Counted from the stretch's first letter, positions 9,701 to 26,444 are shown. The stretch: 64,000 nucleotides of DNA from Syngnathus acus (GCF_901709675.1 NC_051094.1:310001-374000), one strand, 5' to 3'. Translations and numbers: made by a program. The notes: generated from the sequence alone by a model not told the origin.

Positions 9701-12700
9701 CCACGTCTGAATTTGTTTAGGTTCCGCTGGTTTTCCAAAGCCCTGGCCCCCCTGCGGAGATGGGCGCGCTCTGGCTGGAAATGCTCCGTTTCTATTCCCT
9801 GGAGTTCAACATGGCCGACAACGTCATCGGCGTACGGACCGGCGCCGTCCTCTCTCGGGAGTTGAAAGACTGGCCCAAGAAACGCATCGCCGTGGAGGGT
9901 AAAGAGGATTTGCACGATTGCCGACGTGCACCGCTCGGTACCAAACACTCGGTTGCGCCTGCCTTTTCCAGACCCGTTTGCCGTCAAGAGGAACGTGGCG
10001 CGCTCTGTCAACAGCCAGCAAATGTACGACTACATCCTCCATTGCCTCAAAACAACCTACAAGTACTTTGCGCTGCCCCTCGACACGGCGGGGGGCGCCC
10101 ATGGCAAAGCGGCAGCTGAGGGCAAGGCGGGCGGCGGCGCCGACTTGACTCAGCTGAGCATCGACTCCCAAAACGGCCCCGAAGATTCCGACTGCATCGT
10201 CGAGGAAGAGGAGGAAATTGAAGAAGGCAGCGACTCAGAAGGGGAGAAGGAAAAGGCGGACTTGGGCAAAAGCAGCTTCTCCGAGGAAGAAGAGGACGAC
10301 GACGCCCGGGCGCACGGCGCCAGACGTCACTTGGACAGCTTCACCACGGAGGATGAGGAGATTTTCCCCGTGGACGAGATCTCGGGGGAGGAGCTTTTGT
10401 CTGATGAGGAACCTCCGGATTTGGACACGCCTGCTTCAGAGGAGGAAGAGCTGGCGCCTGCAGAGGCGGCCTCACCTGCGTGCCAACGGGACACTGTTGA
10501 AAATGAGCTCCCAGAAAATAAAGTCCACCCGCAGAGCACAAAGTCATACCAATTCAGCAAGCATGCTTTCACCAGAGGAAAGGTGGGTTATGATGATGAA
10601 GATGAGGATGATGAGGATGATGACGATGATGATGATTGCTTTCAGACACACATGGTCGTGTGCAGCTTGTGCAAGCGCGACGGCCACTTGAAGAAAGATT
10701 GTCCAGAGGATTTCAAAAAGGTGGAGTTGCAGCCGTTGCCCCCGATGACGGCCGACTTTCTCAGCGTGCTGAACCTCGTGTGTGAGCAGTGCTTTGGTGA
10801 GCGAGCGCGCGCGCACGCACGCGCACTCTCGGCTCGTCATCGACGACTTGACCGGTGAGAGATGAAACCGCTGTCTTTCCAGTGGACTTTGCCCCGGATG
10901 ACTTGGAAGTGGCCGTCAGAGAGCGCATCCTGCAAGATCTGGAGATCTTTGTCAGGCGACAGTTCCCTGGTGAAGTCAACCGTGAGCAGCGTTTCAATCT
11001 TGACTCGAATCCTACTTCAACTGTTTCTTTTGTGGACAGGTGCACGTCTGCAGCTGTTTGGCTCTTCCAAAAATGGCTTTGGCTTCCGACAGAGTGACCT
11101 GGACATCTGTATGGTGCGAGAGGGCCAGGACAACATTGACGTACGTCATCTTCGTGTCATATTTACATGCTGTGCTTGGAAAAGTGTCAGCCATGAAATG
11201 GTATCAACTTCACCTCAGCGTTATAATGACCGACCACTCTCATCATCATCATCGTAATCAATCTTTCCTGTGTGAAATTGCTTAACTGTTGTTTTTTAAT
11301 CACCAAATAATACCAAGCCAACAAAATCATTGATTCAAAAACAGTCTAATCGGGGAAAATGTCTTCTGGATACACTTTGTGCAAATCAAATTGTATCCCA
11401 TTCATCAGTGGTTGATAGAATCATTGATTCTAAAAATATCCCACCCATCTCACCAACTATTAAAAGCAGCAACCAAAAGCGTGAATTGTGTCGCCCGCCA
11501 AAAGCTATACTTGAAAAATGACCGTGCTATATTGACCGTAAAGTAAAGACGCTCCTCCTCAGGATGTTGACTGCATCAATGTGATCGAGCGTCTTGCAAA
11601 GCTCCTCAGGAAACATCCAGGTAAAGAGCATTGGATCCATTGTGGTGGGTTCTTTTTTTGTGCCACATCATCATCTCGTCTGTCCTCAGATTTGAGGAAC
11701 ATCCTGCCAATTACCACCGCCAAAGTGCCCATTGTGAAGTTCTACCACGTCCGCACCGGTTTGGAGGGAGACATAAGCCTTTACAACAGACTGGTAGGAA
11801 GTTCACAGCAATTTGTTTCCCACTCAAGTGTAAAGGACCCGCAATTTGAGGCTGGCTTTCACCCCGAGGCTCTGCACAACACGCGCCTGCTGGCGTTATA
11901 CGCCGCCATCGACAGGAGAGTGAAGATCCTGTGCTACGTCATGAAGGTGTTTGCCAAGGTGCGTATGCCTGCGTGGCTGCCTGCCTGCGTGGCTGCCTGC
12001 CTGCGTGGCTGCCTGCCTGCCTGCCTGCCTGCGGTTGAATGTTTGCTGCTTCTTCGTCATTGGGCTCCCATTCCAGATTTGCGACATCGGCGACGCTTCG
12101 CGAGGCAGTCTCTCGTCTTACGCCTACACCCTCATGGTTCTCTTCTTCCTTCAGCAGAGGGAACCACCTCTTATACCCGTGCTACAGGAGGTACCTTGCA
12201 ACAAAATGAATCAGGAAGAAAAGAAAGAAATCAAAGCCACTTCACTCACCTCTGTGTGTTTTGCAGCTTTACGACGGTGACAAGAAGCCGGAGGTGTTGG
12301 CCGACGGCTGGAACGTGTATTTCTTTGATGATTTAAAAGCACTGGTCGGTGGTATCTGGCTCGTGTCTGCGTCGCGTCCCGCCCCGCCCCGCCCCGCTGA
12401 CTGCTCACCCTTGCTCCACCCGCAGCCTAGTCGCTGGCCGCAGTACGGAAAGAACACCGAGACTGTGGGCCAACTGTGGCTGGGCCTCCTCCGCTTCTAC
12501 ACGGAGGACTTTGATTTTAAAGAGCACGTGGTGTGCACCCGGCAGAAAGCCCGGCTCACCACCTTCAACAAGCAGTGGACGTCCAAATACATCGTCATCG
12601 AAGGTGCCGCAGAGCAGCTGGGAAGGAAGCGTTGGCAAAAGGTTGACTTTGGTGCCGTTTGTTGACCGTCAACTGTTGTTGTTTTTTGCACCGCAGATCC

Positions 12701-13965
12701 GTTTGACCTCAATCACAATCTGGGTGCCGGTCTGTCCAGGAAAAGTAAAAGCTCCTTTTGCTCCATTCTCATGTTTTGTTCACGTTGTCGCTCCCATAGG
12801 TCTCGCTTGACGTCGTCTTTTTCACTTTGACCAATACAGTGACCAATTTCATCATGAAGGCCTTCATCAATGGCAGAACTGTGTTCGGCACCCCTGTCCA
12901 GGCCTTTCTGCCCGAGTACGCTCGTCAGATGGTTGGTGTTTCTGTTTCTGATTCATCCTCCTCAAAAGAGCAAAATCAAAACGTCATCTCTGCCGACGAC
13001 TTGCGCAGAAGATCGAGGCCGGCCACTTTGGTCACGGTTTTCGCTTTGGGCAAAGTCACTTGTGATTCATTACGTCCAAAATATATTGTTGGCTTCAAGT
13101 GCAGAGACGTGAAGCTAACTCGAATTTGCTGTCTGGCCACGCCATTTGTCCGCCTGATCCCCAGGAGTACTTTTTCGACCCTCAAGTCCTGACCGAAGGA
13201 GAAGTGGCCCCCAACGACCGTTGCTGCCGTATCTGCGGCAAGATCGGTCACTTCATGAAAGACTGCCCCATGCGCAGGAAGTGAGTGTCGCCGCCGCCGG
13301 CCGGCCGGCCAGCGCAGGCTGGGAACCCAAAGGAGCGCTACGCCAGTGTTTCCTTGCAGGTCCAGGCACAGGCACGACTCGGACAGAAGGCCCGACAACG
13401 CGCTTGAGCGAGCGGACGCGGCCGAGGACCCGGCGTCCAGACGCAACAGCGAACACTGGCGGTGGCGCGACGCTCCCGAGCCGCGCTGCTGCTTCCTGTG
13501 TGGCTCCAGCGCTCACATCAAGAAGGACTGTCAGCTCTACAGAGGTTCACTTCAAAACAAATTGCGTCTTCATGCCACTGACGGACGGATTCCATTTTCA
13601 TTTCCTTTCCTATCTCGTCGGGCAGGAAATATGAAAATGGAAAACTTCCCTCCCTCCTCATCGGGCCTCTTGAGGAATTTCAGAGAGAAACAAGTACGAA
13701 TTGAATTGGAAGTCAATGAATGAGATGTGGAACCTTTTTGGACACTCTTTTTACACTTGTGTTGAAATTCCAGAGTTCACTGTTAAAAGAGGAGGAGGAG
13801 GAGAAAAGGCCTCAACATGTGATGCCAAGTCCACAAGCAGGTATGCGCGTCCAATCGTGAACATTGTAAAACCTTTTAAAAATGTTTGTGTCTGCTTGTG
13901 GTTTAGGTAGTTTAGCTACCCGCAATCTGGGTCGCCCCAGTCACAGGAAGAGCCCGGTGGAGTGA
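6788..13965 (+). CDS. tut7: Terminal uridylyltransferase 7 (ZCCHC6)
   Basis: TUT7 adds uridines to pre-let-7 and to deadenylated mRNAs in the cytoplasm, marking RNA for processing or decay. Coding exons: 6788-7184, 7384-7532, 7911-8027, 8106-8283, 8362-8450, 8544-8595, 8713-8782, 9097-9223, 9292-9411, 9491-9619, 9721-9898, 9972-10582, 10646-10796, 10883-10969, 11040-11140, 11563-11620, 11690-11793, 11869-11958, 12077-12190, 12267-12344, 12426-12603, 12697-12744, 12840-12931, 13165-13280, 13360-13544, 13626-13693, 13774-13840, 13907-13965. They give about 1270 residues. In order: a C2H2 finger ([13 protein letters not shown]), an inactive nucleotidyltransferase with SDVNVDI in place of the catalytic DxD, an acidic linker, a CCHC knuckle ([14 protein letters not shown]), the active transferase ([17 protein letters not shown]), and two more knuckles ([14 protein letters not shown] and [14 protein letters not shown]). 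The linker [10 protein letters not shown] followed by HMVVCSLC favours TUT7 over TUT4. Shorter than human (about 1495), mostly in the linkers. Confidence 0.94.
8783..8998. repeat. CCTGCGTG-type minisatellite in a tut7 intron
   Basis: About 215 bp of interleaved CCTG, CGTG and GGCTG units fill most of the intron after exon 8713-8782, starting at the donor itself. Its long open frames (proline/alanine/cysteine-rich) are repeat artefacts. Confidence 0.9.
10583..10645 (+). other. 63-bp in-frame tut7 intron rich in GAT repeats
   Basis: It begins GTGGGT after an AAG codon and ends TTGCTTTCAG. It is 21 codons long and open in the tut7 frame, encoding an Asp/Glu run. Removing it joins FTRGK to THMVVCSLC, which aligns without a gap to human FTKGK-SPTVVCSLC. 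I therefore treat it as an intron. Retention would give a legal protein with 21 extra acidic residues. Confidence 0.7.
11965..12033. repeat. Second CCTGCGTGGCTG minisatellite in tut7
   Basis: A short array with the same unit as 8783-8998, in the intron after exon 11869-11958. Confidence 0.85.
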
Positions 13966-15057
13966 GCAACGGCCGCACAGAAGGAAGGAAGGTTCTAGTA
14001 CTTGTGTCCTGGCAGACGGCAAACGGGCTGACGTTTCAAGCCAAAGCCGGGACACCTTGACTTGAAGCCATCTTGGGCCTTTTGATGTTTTTATTTTCCT
14101 ATGTCATCCCCCCCCCTTTTTTTAAAATGTTCATTTTAGCAAGGTGAGTCAGCAGTTGATACTTTTAAGCCAAATGGAATGGCAAAACCAGCAAGCCAAC
14201 TGGATCTCGGTCTAGCCGGTGAAAACATGCGATGTTGATTTCGATTCATTTGCTACTGTCCTGAAACAGTTTGATATGAGCGTGCTGATTTCTTCATCTC
14301 TATTTATATGGATGTCTCAATGGCGAAACGAGCTTCAATTTTACCTGGCCGTGTATTTTTGTTTTTAAGATTTGATTTGGATGTTTTAAACTTGATTTGT
14401 CCTTTGCACTGATACCCGCCCGCAAGCCCCATCGTTTGCCCATCATCTGCTTTAAAAGTTGCAAACAAGCAGCTTGCTCTGTGTGTGTAGATGTGTAAAT
14501 ATTCTAGGATCATTGTTTCATTTGAAGAGACTGCCGGTCCATCTATTTTATAAACAAAACACGCAGACCCGCCCGCCCTCGCTCACCCTTTTGAAGCAAG
14601 CGGAATGAAATGCTAGAGCTGGATGCAATCACGCTAAAGGCCTCAATTTAGAGCGTATTGTGTATTTATCGGACTCAAAGGTACACTTTTGTTAACATGG
14701 AGCCACACATACCGTAGGTAGCTGCACTGTGAGGGTCCACACCCTCCATTTATGTTGTTGCTAGATGTTAAAAAAGAAAAAAAAAAAAGAAGCTTGTCAC
14801 TCATAGACTGTCTGGCTTTTTTTGCAGTTGTGATGTCAGGTTGAATTTTCCTCAAGAATGTGGTTGATATTGTTTGTTTTGGAAGATCGCAGCCTTACTC
14901 TTTCTTTTGCGTCGGACTTGACCTGTCGTTGTTTAGTGTGCCGTTGACGGGCCCGCCCGGCCGGACCTGCCAGCTTTGGCTTTGGCTTTGCGCTCCATTT
15001 CAGTCATTAAATTCAAACCAAATCCAAACTGTTTCCCGAAATGCTTCCTCTCCCAGA
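13966..15057 (+). other. tut7 3' UTR and downstream sequence
   Basis: No coding content is seen. There is no AATAAA; an ATTAAA at about 15006 is the only obvious polyadenylation-like hexamer. A weak T/C-rich tract is at 14110-14125 and an A-rich tract at 14770-14790. Confidence 0.45.
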
Positions 15058-15058
15058 G

Positions 15059-15945
15059 CAGTGTTCTTGAGCCCCGGTCCGCGGGTCACTTGGTACCGGG
15101 CCGCCAAGCCGCACAGAAAAAACAAAACAAACATTTTTATTTCTTTATTGACGATCAATTAATTCAGGTCAAGACGCTCGTCCCGGTCACGTGACATGTT
15201 TCCCCAGTCGAGCTAGCAAAAATGAGTAAGAATTTATTTTGAAAAATGTGGCGATTCTCTCCCAATGACATCCGTCGGTGCAGCTGTGTCTCTTGAATTA
15301 ACCTTAATTCAGGTCAAGACGCTCGTCTCGGTCACGTGACATGTCACCTCAGGCCAGCCCGCGAAGCATGCAAATATGAGCAAGAAATAGAGATGTTTGG
15401 GGGGGGGGAAAGCCCAATGAAGGAGAAGAGGCTACGACGTCTAAGAAAAGGAAAGCTGCATTTAATTTCCGGAGTCCTACTGCAAATATGGATTTATCGC
15501 CGCCACAGGTGACTCTGACGCGCCAAGCAAGCCCGCCCGCTCTGCATATAATATGTGGCGACAGGCTAGCTAACGAGGCAGGCAATGAAGCCTTCCAAAG
15601 TGCTTGGGCACATGGAGAGCAAGCAACCCGGATTGAAAGACAACCCGGATTCAAAGACAACCCGGATTCAAAGACAACCCGGATTCAAAGACAACCCTTA
15701 ACCACTTGGGGTGTCATTGTCTCCGATGACGTTTCTGAGAAACGAGCTCAGGCTGCTCAGCGCTCGGAACGGAATGGTGAGTTTTATTTGCATGTCGTTT
15801 CGACTTGTTTTTGTGCCAGTCGTATCATTTGATATCATCGTATTTATTATAAATGTATGATTGATTTATTCATCTAAATGTATAGAAAGGCCGGTCCGCG
15901 AAAATATTTCTGACACGTAACCGCTCCGTGGCGGTTGGGGACCAC
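15059..15945. mobile_element. Decayed hAT-type DNA transposon with BED-finger transposase remnant
   Basis: The left end carries CGGTCCGCGGGTCACTTGGT then ACCGGGCCGCC. The right end carries GGCCGGTCCGCGAAAATATT then GTTGGGGACCACA. I recall both as hallmark termini of a vertebrate hAT family that includes ZBED-like transposases. Inside, 15408-15470 reads KPNEGEEATTSKKRKAAFNF, and about 15538-15580 reads IICGDRLANEA, both resembling the N-terminus and BED finger of such transposases. The frame then breaks down, so this is a dead copy. It contains a 145-bp-spaced direct repeat and a four-copy 17-bp repeat. Target-site duplications were not resolved. Confidence 0.7.
15628..15700. repeat. Four tandem copies of a 17-bp CAACCCGGATTCAAAGA unit
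   Basis: About four near-identical 17-bp units, the first with one mismatch (GATTGAAAG), inside the hAT element. Confidence 0.9.
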
Positions 15946-15989
15946 AAGTTTGAAATCCCTAAGGCTTACGTACGGTATGGAAATGACGC

Positions 15990-17679
15990 TAAGTGTATTT
16001 CATAGTTTCTTTTTATTACATTTATATATTTACATTATAAAACAGGAATTTGTCTTTTTTTTAAACGGCCATAAGAACCATCTATAGTTATTTACACATT
16101 TCGCAAAAACTTTAAGCACGAATCTATAGCATGGATTTGTGCAAAAAACAACAACTAGGACGGAGTACATTTGTTTATTTCCAATGCAGGAGCGGTCGAA
16201 ATGCGGTTAAACCAAATAGATGAAACATAACATGAACATCAAACTGTTACCATAATCGTATACTTTAATCAAGCAGTACATAGTACTAACAAGTTTAAAT
16301 GGGGGGAAAAAATGAAGAGATCAACTTGGAGCATCGTATCAACTTGACAAGTCTCTTAGTTCAGCAAATCAAACTTTTTCTGAAATCCACATCCACTCAG
16401 AATGACAGAGACCAAATATGCAATATAAACAAACAATATATTCTCTCAATCAAGTTTACATCTAGGGTTAAGGACCTTTTTTTCTGATCACAAGCCATTT
16501 GTGCCTTTTAAATGAATTTCTGATGATTTTCCATTCCCCAGAGGACTAACTATACTATGAAAAGAAATACGACTCAACTATTGTAAAAATAGTTAACATA
16601 AAACGATGGGACTTTGTGAGATGTTTGGGAACTGTTTCTGAGGTTCAAGAACTGCATGAATGACATGGCCAAACAATAGCTCTTGTGCAAATGAGCGCTC
16701 TGAAGACAGTTACAACAACAATCAATGCAATTCATGTACGGCACCAGCCCATGGATAAACACAAAATCCATCCAATGATATCGACTTGGGTGACGAAACC
16801 TGATCAAATCAAATAAATACAGTACACTATGAAGTGGACTTTGCTTAACATTAGGGTTTTAGATTTAAGGTCAACGCATTGGGACATTTGAACATGGTTG
16901 GAAAGCACATTCAAAAAAAGAATGCTTTAATATTAGGAGTTTTGAGATCTATAAATAGATTTTTTGTCTGAATAACATCAAATATATTCACTTCAGCCTC
17001 TCCATTTTAAACAAAACTTTACATTGTGGTATAATCACATGAAGTAAGGCAGATTAGTTTGCCTCAGTCTTGTCTGCGTGAAAGGAGCCAACGCCCTCAA
17101 CAGTTCTTTTGATAAATACATCACCGTGGAACCTGTTCCTGTCAACCCATGGAACCTGCAGATCAATACATGAGCTGGACGTGTTAAGTATCTCTGTGTC
17201 TCGTGTTGAGCAGGAGCAACCAACGGGCATACAATGGGAGCTTTGATCATGTCTCGAGTTTGCATAGCAAACCGTACAACGCTGCTGCTGCTGCAGCTGC
17301 AGCTGCTGCTGAGATAACGTAAGACACCAATGACGATTATACACAACATTTACAAATTTACAGGAGGAGGAATCCAACAAGAGGGAGGCACCCGTTGAGG
17401 CAGTAGCCAGGCTGCGCCGGCTGAAATTTGGAGAGTGTTGCCACTGGCACAAATTGGAGGTCAAGAACCTGCAACTGCAAGTAAGTGAAAGCTGGCAACG
17501 GGGAGTTATGGGGGGGCAAGAAAGCAGATCTGGAATCCAGAGCGCCAGTTAACATCTGCAGCGACCCTCCCTCGGCTCAATTAGGCGCAAGAAAGATGGA
17601 AACAAATTGATAGCTTGTCAATGGCTCTGGGCTGCCGAGATTCATTTCCCCTGTTGAGTCCAGACGCGAGCGCTCCTCT
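15990..17679 (-). other. letm2: letm2 3' UTR and downstream AT-rich sequence
   Basis: No coding exon is seen between the hAT element and the letm2 stop. A minus-strand AATAAA (TTTATT) at about 16011-16017 is a candidate polyadenylation signal and would give a 1.7 kb 3' UTR. A CTG/CAG palindromic cluster lies at 17281-17312. Confidence 0.5.
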
Positions 17680-22143
<4,464 letters not shown>

Positions 22144-22543
22144 TGCATGGGTAGATCACTGGGGACAGGAATAGGAGCGGAGATAGAGATATCCGATTAC
22201 AACGCAGTAAGAATGAACATGAAATAAATCAAGCAACTTTCACGGTAGCCGAGAACGATGACACAATCAGAAATGTCAGAAGCATAACATAAGAAAGTGC
22301 CAGCCAAGTTGAGACACGTCAAAATGAGTTTGAATCGGCATTAAAAGGAACATTTAGATGACAATGAATGTACATACGTCGATTCCAGATCAATTAGGTC
22401 CTTATTGAATAAGTCTCTGATGCACCGACGTAACGCTCAAGTAACAGTCCAGTCGCATTTCTTTGGGTTATTTTCCACTCACGTGAACATCACACAAATT
22501 GGAAGACACAATGCCAAATTCATTTGTAATTTCTTTCTTTCTT

Positions 22544-22579
<36 letters not shown>

Positions 22580-22619
22580 TAGAAGTCGTGTGATAGGTAT
22601 TCGACGACTTGCAACGATC

Positions 22620-23060
22620 GATCTGTTTCTAGCCGGCCGGTTAGCTGGCCATTGTAGCGCGCTATGCTAGCCAGTGAAATGGCGAGCCCACTAACCTCCA
22701 ACGTCAATGAGCCAAGAATCGTCGTTGCTGACAGGGCGTTCCTTGGTGCGACGTGACAAATACCATCCATTCTCAACAAGCGGCCATTGTAAACAACGAC
22801 GACGATGTCAGAGTCCGCAGGGGCGATAAATCCATCGGAGACTCCGGCCGGGCGTCTGCTCGGGGGCGGTTGCGTGCTCAGTCCTCCGTCTGAGTGTCAG
22901 TTTTCGGATTCTCCCAAAGACAGCAGCGGCCCGACGTAGGCTAGCTAACCTGCTGTGTTGACACAGCTACGACCATGTGCGCATGTGCGGCGGCGGCGGT
23001 GGCGCGACAACAAAGATCGGAAATGCTGCGTGCAATGCTCGCTCGCTCGCTCGCTCGCTC
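22620..23060. promoter_or_regulatory. GC-rich candidate promoter upstream of letm2
   Basis: Local CpG density rises here, with GCCGGCCGG, GGGCGG-like and CGGCGG motifs, 0.5-0.9 kb upstream of the letm2 ATG. It probably contains the letm2 transcription start, possibly shared with nsd3. Confidence 0.4.
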
Positions 23061-26000
23061 AATTTGTGGCCAACCTACCACCTCAATCTGATCAACTCCA
23101 AAAAACGTGTAGCTACTGAGCCATATCAGCGCACGTCATGATGTAACTCTTTTGGGTAAAGGACTGCAAGTATTAGAGCTTTAGCAAACACAGCCATATG
23201 ACGTTCATGGTTATTCTAGACAGAAGCACATTTTAGTTACGAAAAAGGGGATATGAAAAAGCAAGAAATGGAGCGCAATGGATGATTAGGTGACAGTACT
23301 GTGCCAAGGTCGGAAAGGACTGAACTTAGTTATATTTGGACAGTGACAATAAGATGCCCCCGCACTCGTTCAAATGGCATCTTTTTGTGATGTAAAATAG
23401 AAGACAAAGTTCAATCATTTCAAAACCTTTTCCACGACCCCATAACTTGTACGATTCATTTTTCAGAGGGGAGGTCAAAATACACAACCTCAATGGAGTG
23501 TGCACAGAACTCAAAAAAATAATCCGACATTGTCCCTGTCCCCATACATTTCTTGTAGCATGCGTGAAGATAGTGGGAGCGTCATTTCGATTTCTTTGTG
23601 TCTTGGCATGTGAAGAAATTGACAATAAAGCAGACTTTGACTTTGGAATTGAGAGAGCTACGTGGATGTAGCAGCATCCGATCGAGTTTCCTTCAATAAA
23701 CTGTGCATTGTGCCTTTCCTTGGAGACTAGCCATTTTTAAGGGTTTCGAGTCCTAATTGTGGCAATATTGGGATTAGTGTGAGAGTTTCAAACATACATG
23801 GTTTTGGAGCGTGGGGGAATGCAGGAGAAGTGGGAGAAAAGCTGATTCTGCAGAATGATGACTTCATGAAGTCCTAATTCGAATGAATGAACCCGGCCGT
23901 GTCCTATCAAATGGGTGCTGTGCCAATAAATAGGTGTTGGGAGGCACAATGTGCATGACACCTTTTGCACAACATACTTCCTCTTTCACTTGGGTGGAGG
24001 CGTGACTGTGACCTGAAGTGCTGGCAGCTGCTGCATGGATGAAATGAACAGTAACCAACCTCCACGTCCCGATGTGCCACTTGCAGTGGCCCCTGCAGAT
24101 TTAACGCCTTGGCAGTCCGTCCGTCTGTCCGTCCGTCCGTCTCTTAAGGCGCTCCCGGAGTTTGAGAAGAGCGCACCAATTTGAAAGGCTCTTGTTTTGA
24201 GCAGGGTGTCATTAAAATCTCCAGTTCTTCCGCTGAGGAAGAGCCCGGCTTTGGGATTGGGTAGCGAGCAGATAGCGTAACATCCCCCTCCTCCTCCTCT
24301 CTGTGGAGAATTGCGTTAAAACGAAAAAGGATAGGCCTGCGCTTTATCCATTTAAGAGAACCCATTTGTTGATTTTGATTTATTTCCCCCCACCCCCCCA
24401 CTTCTATACAAAACGAGGACGCGTTGCTGGCTGGTGTATGTGTTTAGAATGGGACACGCTGAAGGTACTGACGTTTTTATTTGCCTGCATTTCGCGACTC
24501 CCCGTCCAAAAAAAAAATCCTGCATCTCTCCCTTCTTCTTTTTGTGCATGTTTTTGTTTGAGCGCCGCTACCGATGCATGCTCTCGTCCACCCGTCGCCG
24601 GTGCAAGCCTTTTGCAGCGGCTGCTTGCTTGCTTTTTCAAGCACATTCTCCCCAAAGCGCCAGTGATGGAGGAATAATCACGCCAGACAGGCAGCCATAT
24701 TGGCAATGTACTGTTAGCTTAGCTAGCGTTAGCCTTCCCCTTTTCATCTTATTTCGTTTGCCTGCCTGCCTGCCTGCCGTGTGCTCCAACATACGCGTTG
24801 CGCTGCGCGTGTGGACACATGAAATATGCCAACACGGTTTCACGTATGCGTTCTCAGCGCCCGCCACTAAAGTTCACATGATTCCGACAATCATTTTTAG
24901 CTAGGTAGCTCGGAAGCTAACATCCCACAAGGCTACAAGATCATCATATCCAGCGAGAGAGACAATTGTCCGCGCAGATGTTTTCCCCCCGTCGATTTCC
25001 TTCACGCATCTGTAAACAAGCATTTCCGATTCACTCACTATATCCGATTTCTTTTCAGAAATCCCTTTACACGCTTTTCATGTTTTAGTGAGCGCTTCAC
25101 GGCCCCCCCACACGGATGTTTACATCACCATTATCCACCTTCGTGTACACGCTGAACCTCAGGCAGCTTGCCAGCCAAGCAGCCAGGCAGCCGGCCTCTT
25201 CTTTACACTTGAAACGTAATAAAAGTGTCAACAAATTGGTGCGAAAAAGAGAGCGGATACTGCGCTTTGTTTTCTTCTCCGATAACTAACAAAACTGCCA
25301 TTTGTTTGTGTTGGCCGCCAAAAACACGACGGCGTCGAGATTTACCAACAGCAAGTATTAGAAGCAAGCTCATCGGGTTTGTTATGACGACGAGTCTCTT
25401 TCGAATGAACATGCTACTGAAAGTGGGACTTTATTAAGATGACTTATTGAGACATTCACTAGTCATCGTTGATTATTCAAATTGTACGGGTGGGTGATAC
25501 CTTTATGTGTATTATCATGCACAATTTACTTCTACGTAACATGTATACACTTTCCCAAGCTGAAATGGTGTGCCAGTTTGTTGATTGAAAAAAAGAATCA
25601 ATCAACATTTCTGCATTTTACTTCAATCTTTTGAGTTGACTCAATATTCCTGTCAAGTGCCTTTGGTGTCCACAGAGGAATTATTCAAAGTGGCCAAACT
25701 TTTGCACAATTAATTCCGCTCCTAAAAATGCCTGATCTTTTTTTGTTCCCCCCCCCACCCCCTTTCGGATGTATCTGATTTTTGCATGTTCACAACACTA
25801 AAAGTCCTAAATACTACATACAGCATGTGTAATAAACAGTTACAATATTTGATGCATGCTTTTCTTGTTGAAAAGTGACATTTTGATGATGAATATTCTC
25901 TTTTCATGATCAACTTGACCATTTGCACGTGTTCCTGAAATTGCTGTCCACCTGTCATAATATATCGTCGATGTTTTCAGTGACATGACAGCATCTTGTC

Positions 26001-26152
26001 TTTGTTTGGTCCATGTTGAAACCTCTTGAAATAGTTGCGGAATAAATACTTGACATATTTGCGTCGCGGAATGTCAAACTTGTGCACCCTGTCATCGTGA
26101 GATATCAATTGTCAAGTATTTGATGTCTTTTTTTTTTTTTTTTTTGAATGAT

Positions 26153-26327
26153 TACCGTAATTTTCGGACTATAAGTCGCGTTTTTTTTTCATAGTTTGGG
26201 TGGGGGGGCGACTTATACTCAGGAGCGACTTATATACATATATATGGGTTTTTTTTCACTTTTTTGGGCATTTTATGGCTGGTGCGACTTATACTCCGGT
26301 GCGACTTATAGTCCGAAAATTACGGTA
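26153..26327. mobile_element. 175-bp MITE with long terminal inverted repeats
   Basis: The ends are near-perfect inverted repeats of about 27 bp, starting TACCGTAATTTTCGGACTAT and continuing AAGTCGC. GCGACTTATA occurs four times inside in direct orientation. There is no coding capacity. I recall this terminal sequence as widespread in vertebrate genomes but do not assign a superfamily. Confidence 0.85.
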
Positions 26328-26444
26328 TTTTAACGCCACCTGATGTTGATATCAATCTTTAGCTCCCAAAATAACAATTTGCACGCGTCACTCCCAACAG
26401 GTCCAGTCAAAGAAAAAGAAAGTTAAGGATGCCGGAGCCCAACA

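Larger units (their letters stand above)
22144..26400. other. Divergent letm2/nsd3 interval
   Basis: No coding exon is recognised in these 4.2 kb. It contains a (CA)n run at 22548-22577, a GC-rich block at about 22620-23060 with a (GCTC)n run at 23038-23060, a possible retroelement tail near 23570-23650, CCGT repeats near 24115-24140, and the MITE at 26153-26327. The 5' noncoding exon(s) of nsd3 must lie here, because an acceptor (CCCAACAG at 26400) precedes its first coding exon. Confidence 0.5.

Noticed and set aside
15059-15945. Treating the hAT transposase fragment as a functional domesticated gene
   Set aside because: The frame is broken soon after the BED-finger-like segment and both transposon ends are still present, so it looks like a dead copy rather than a domesticated gene.
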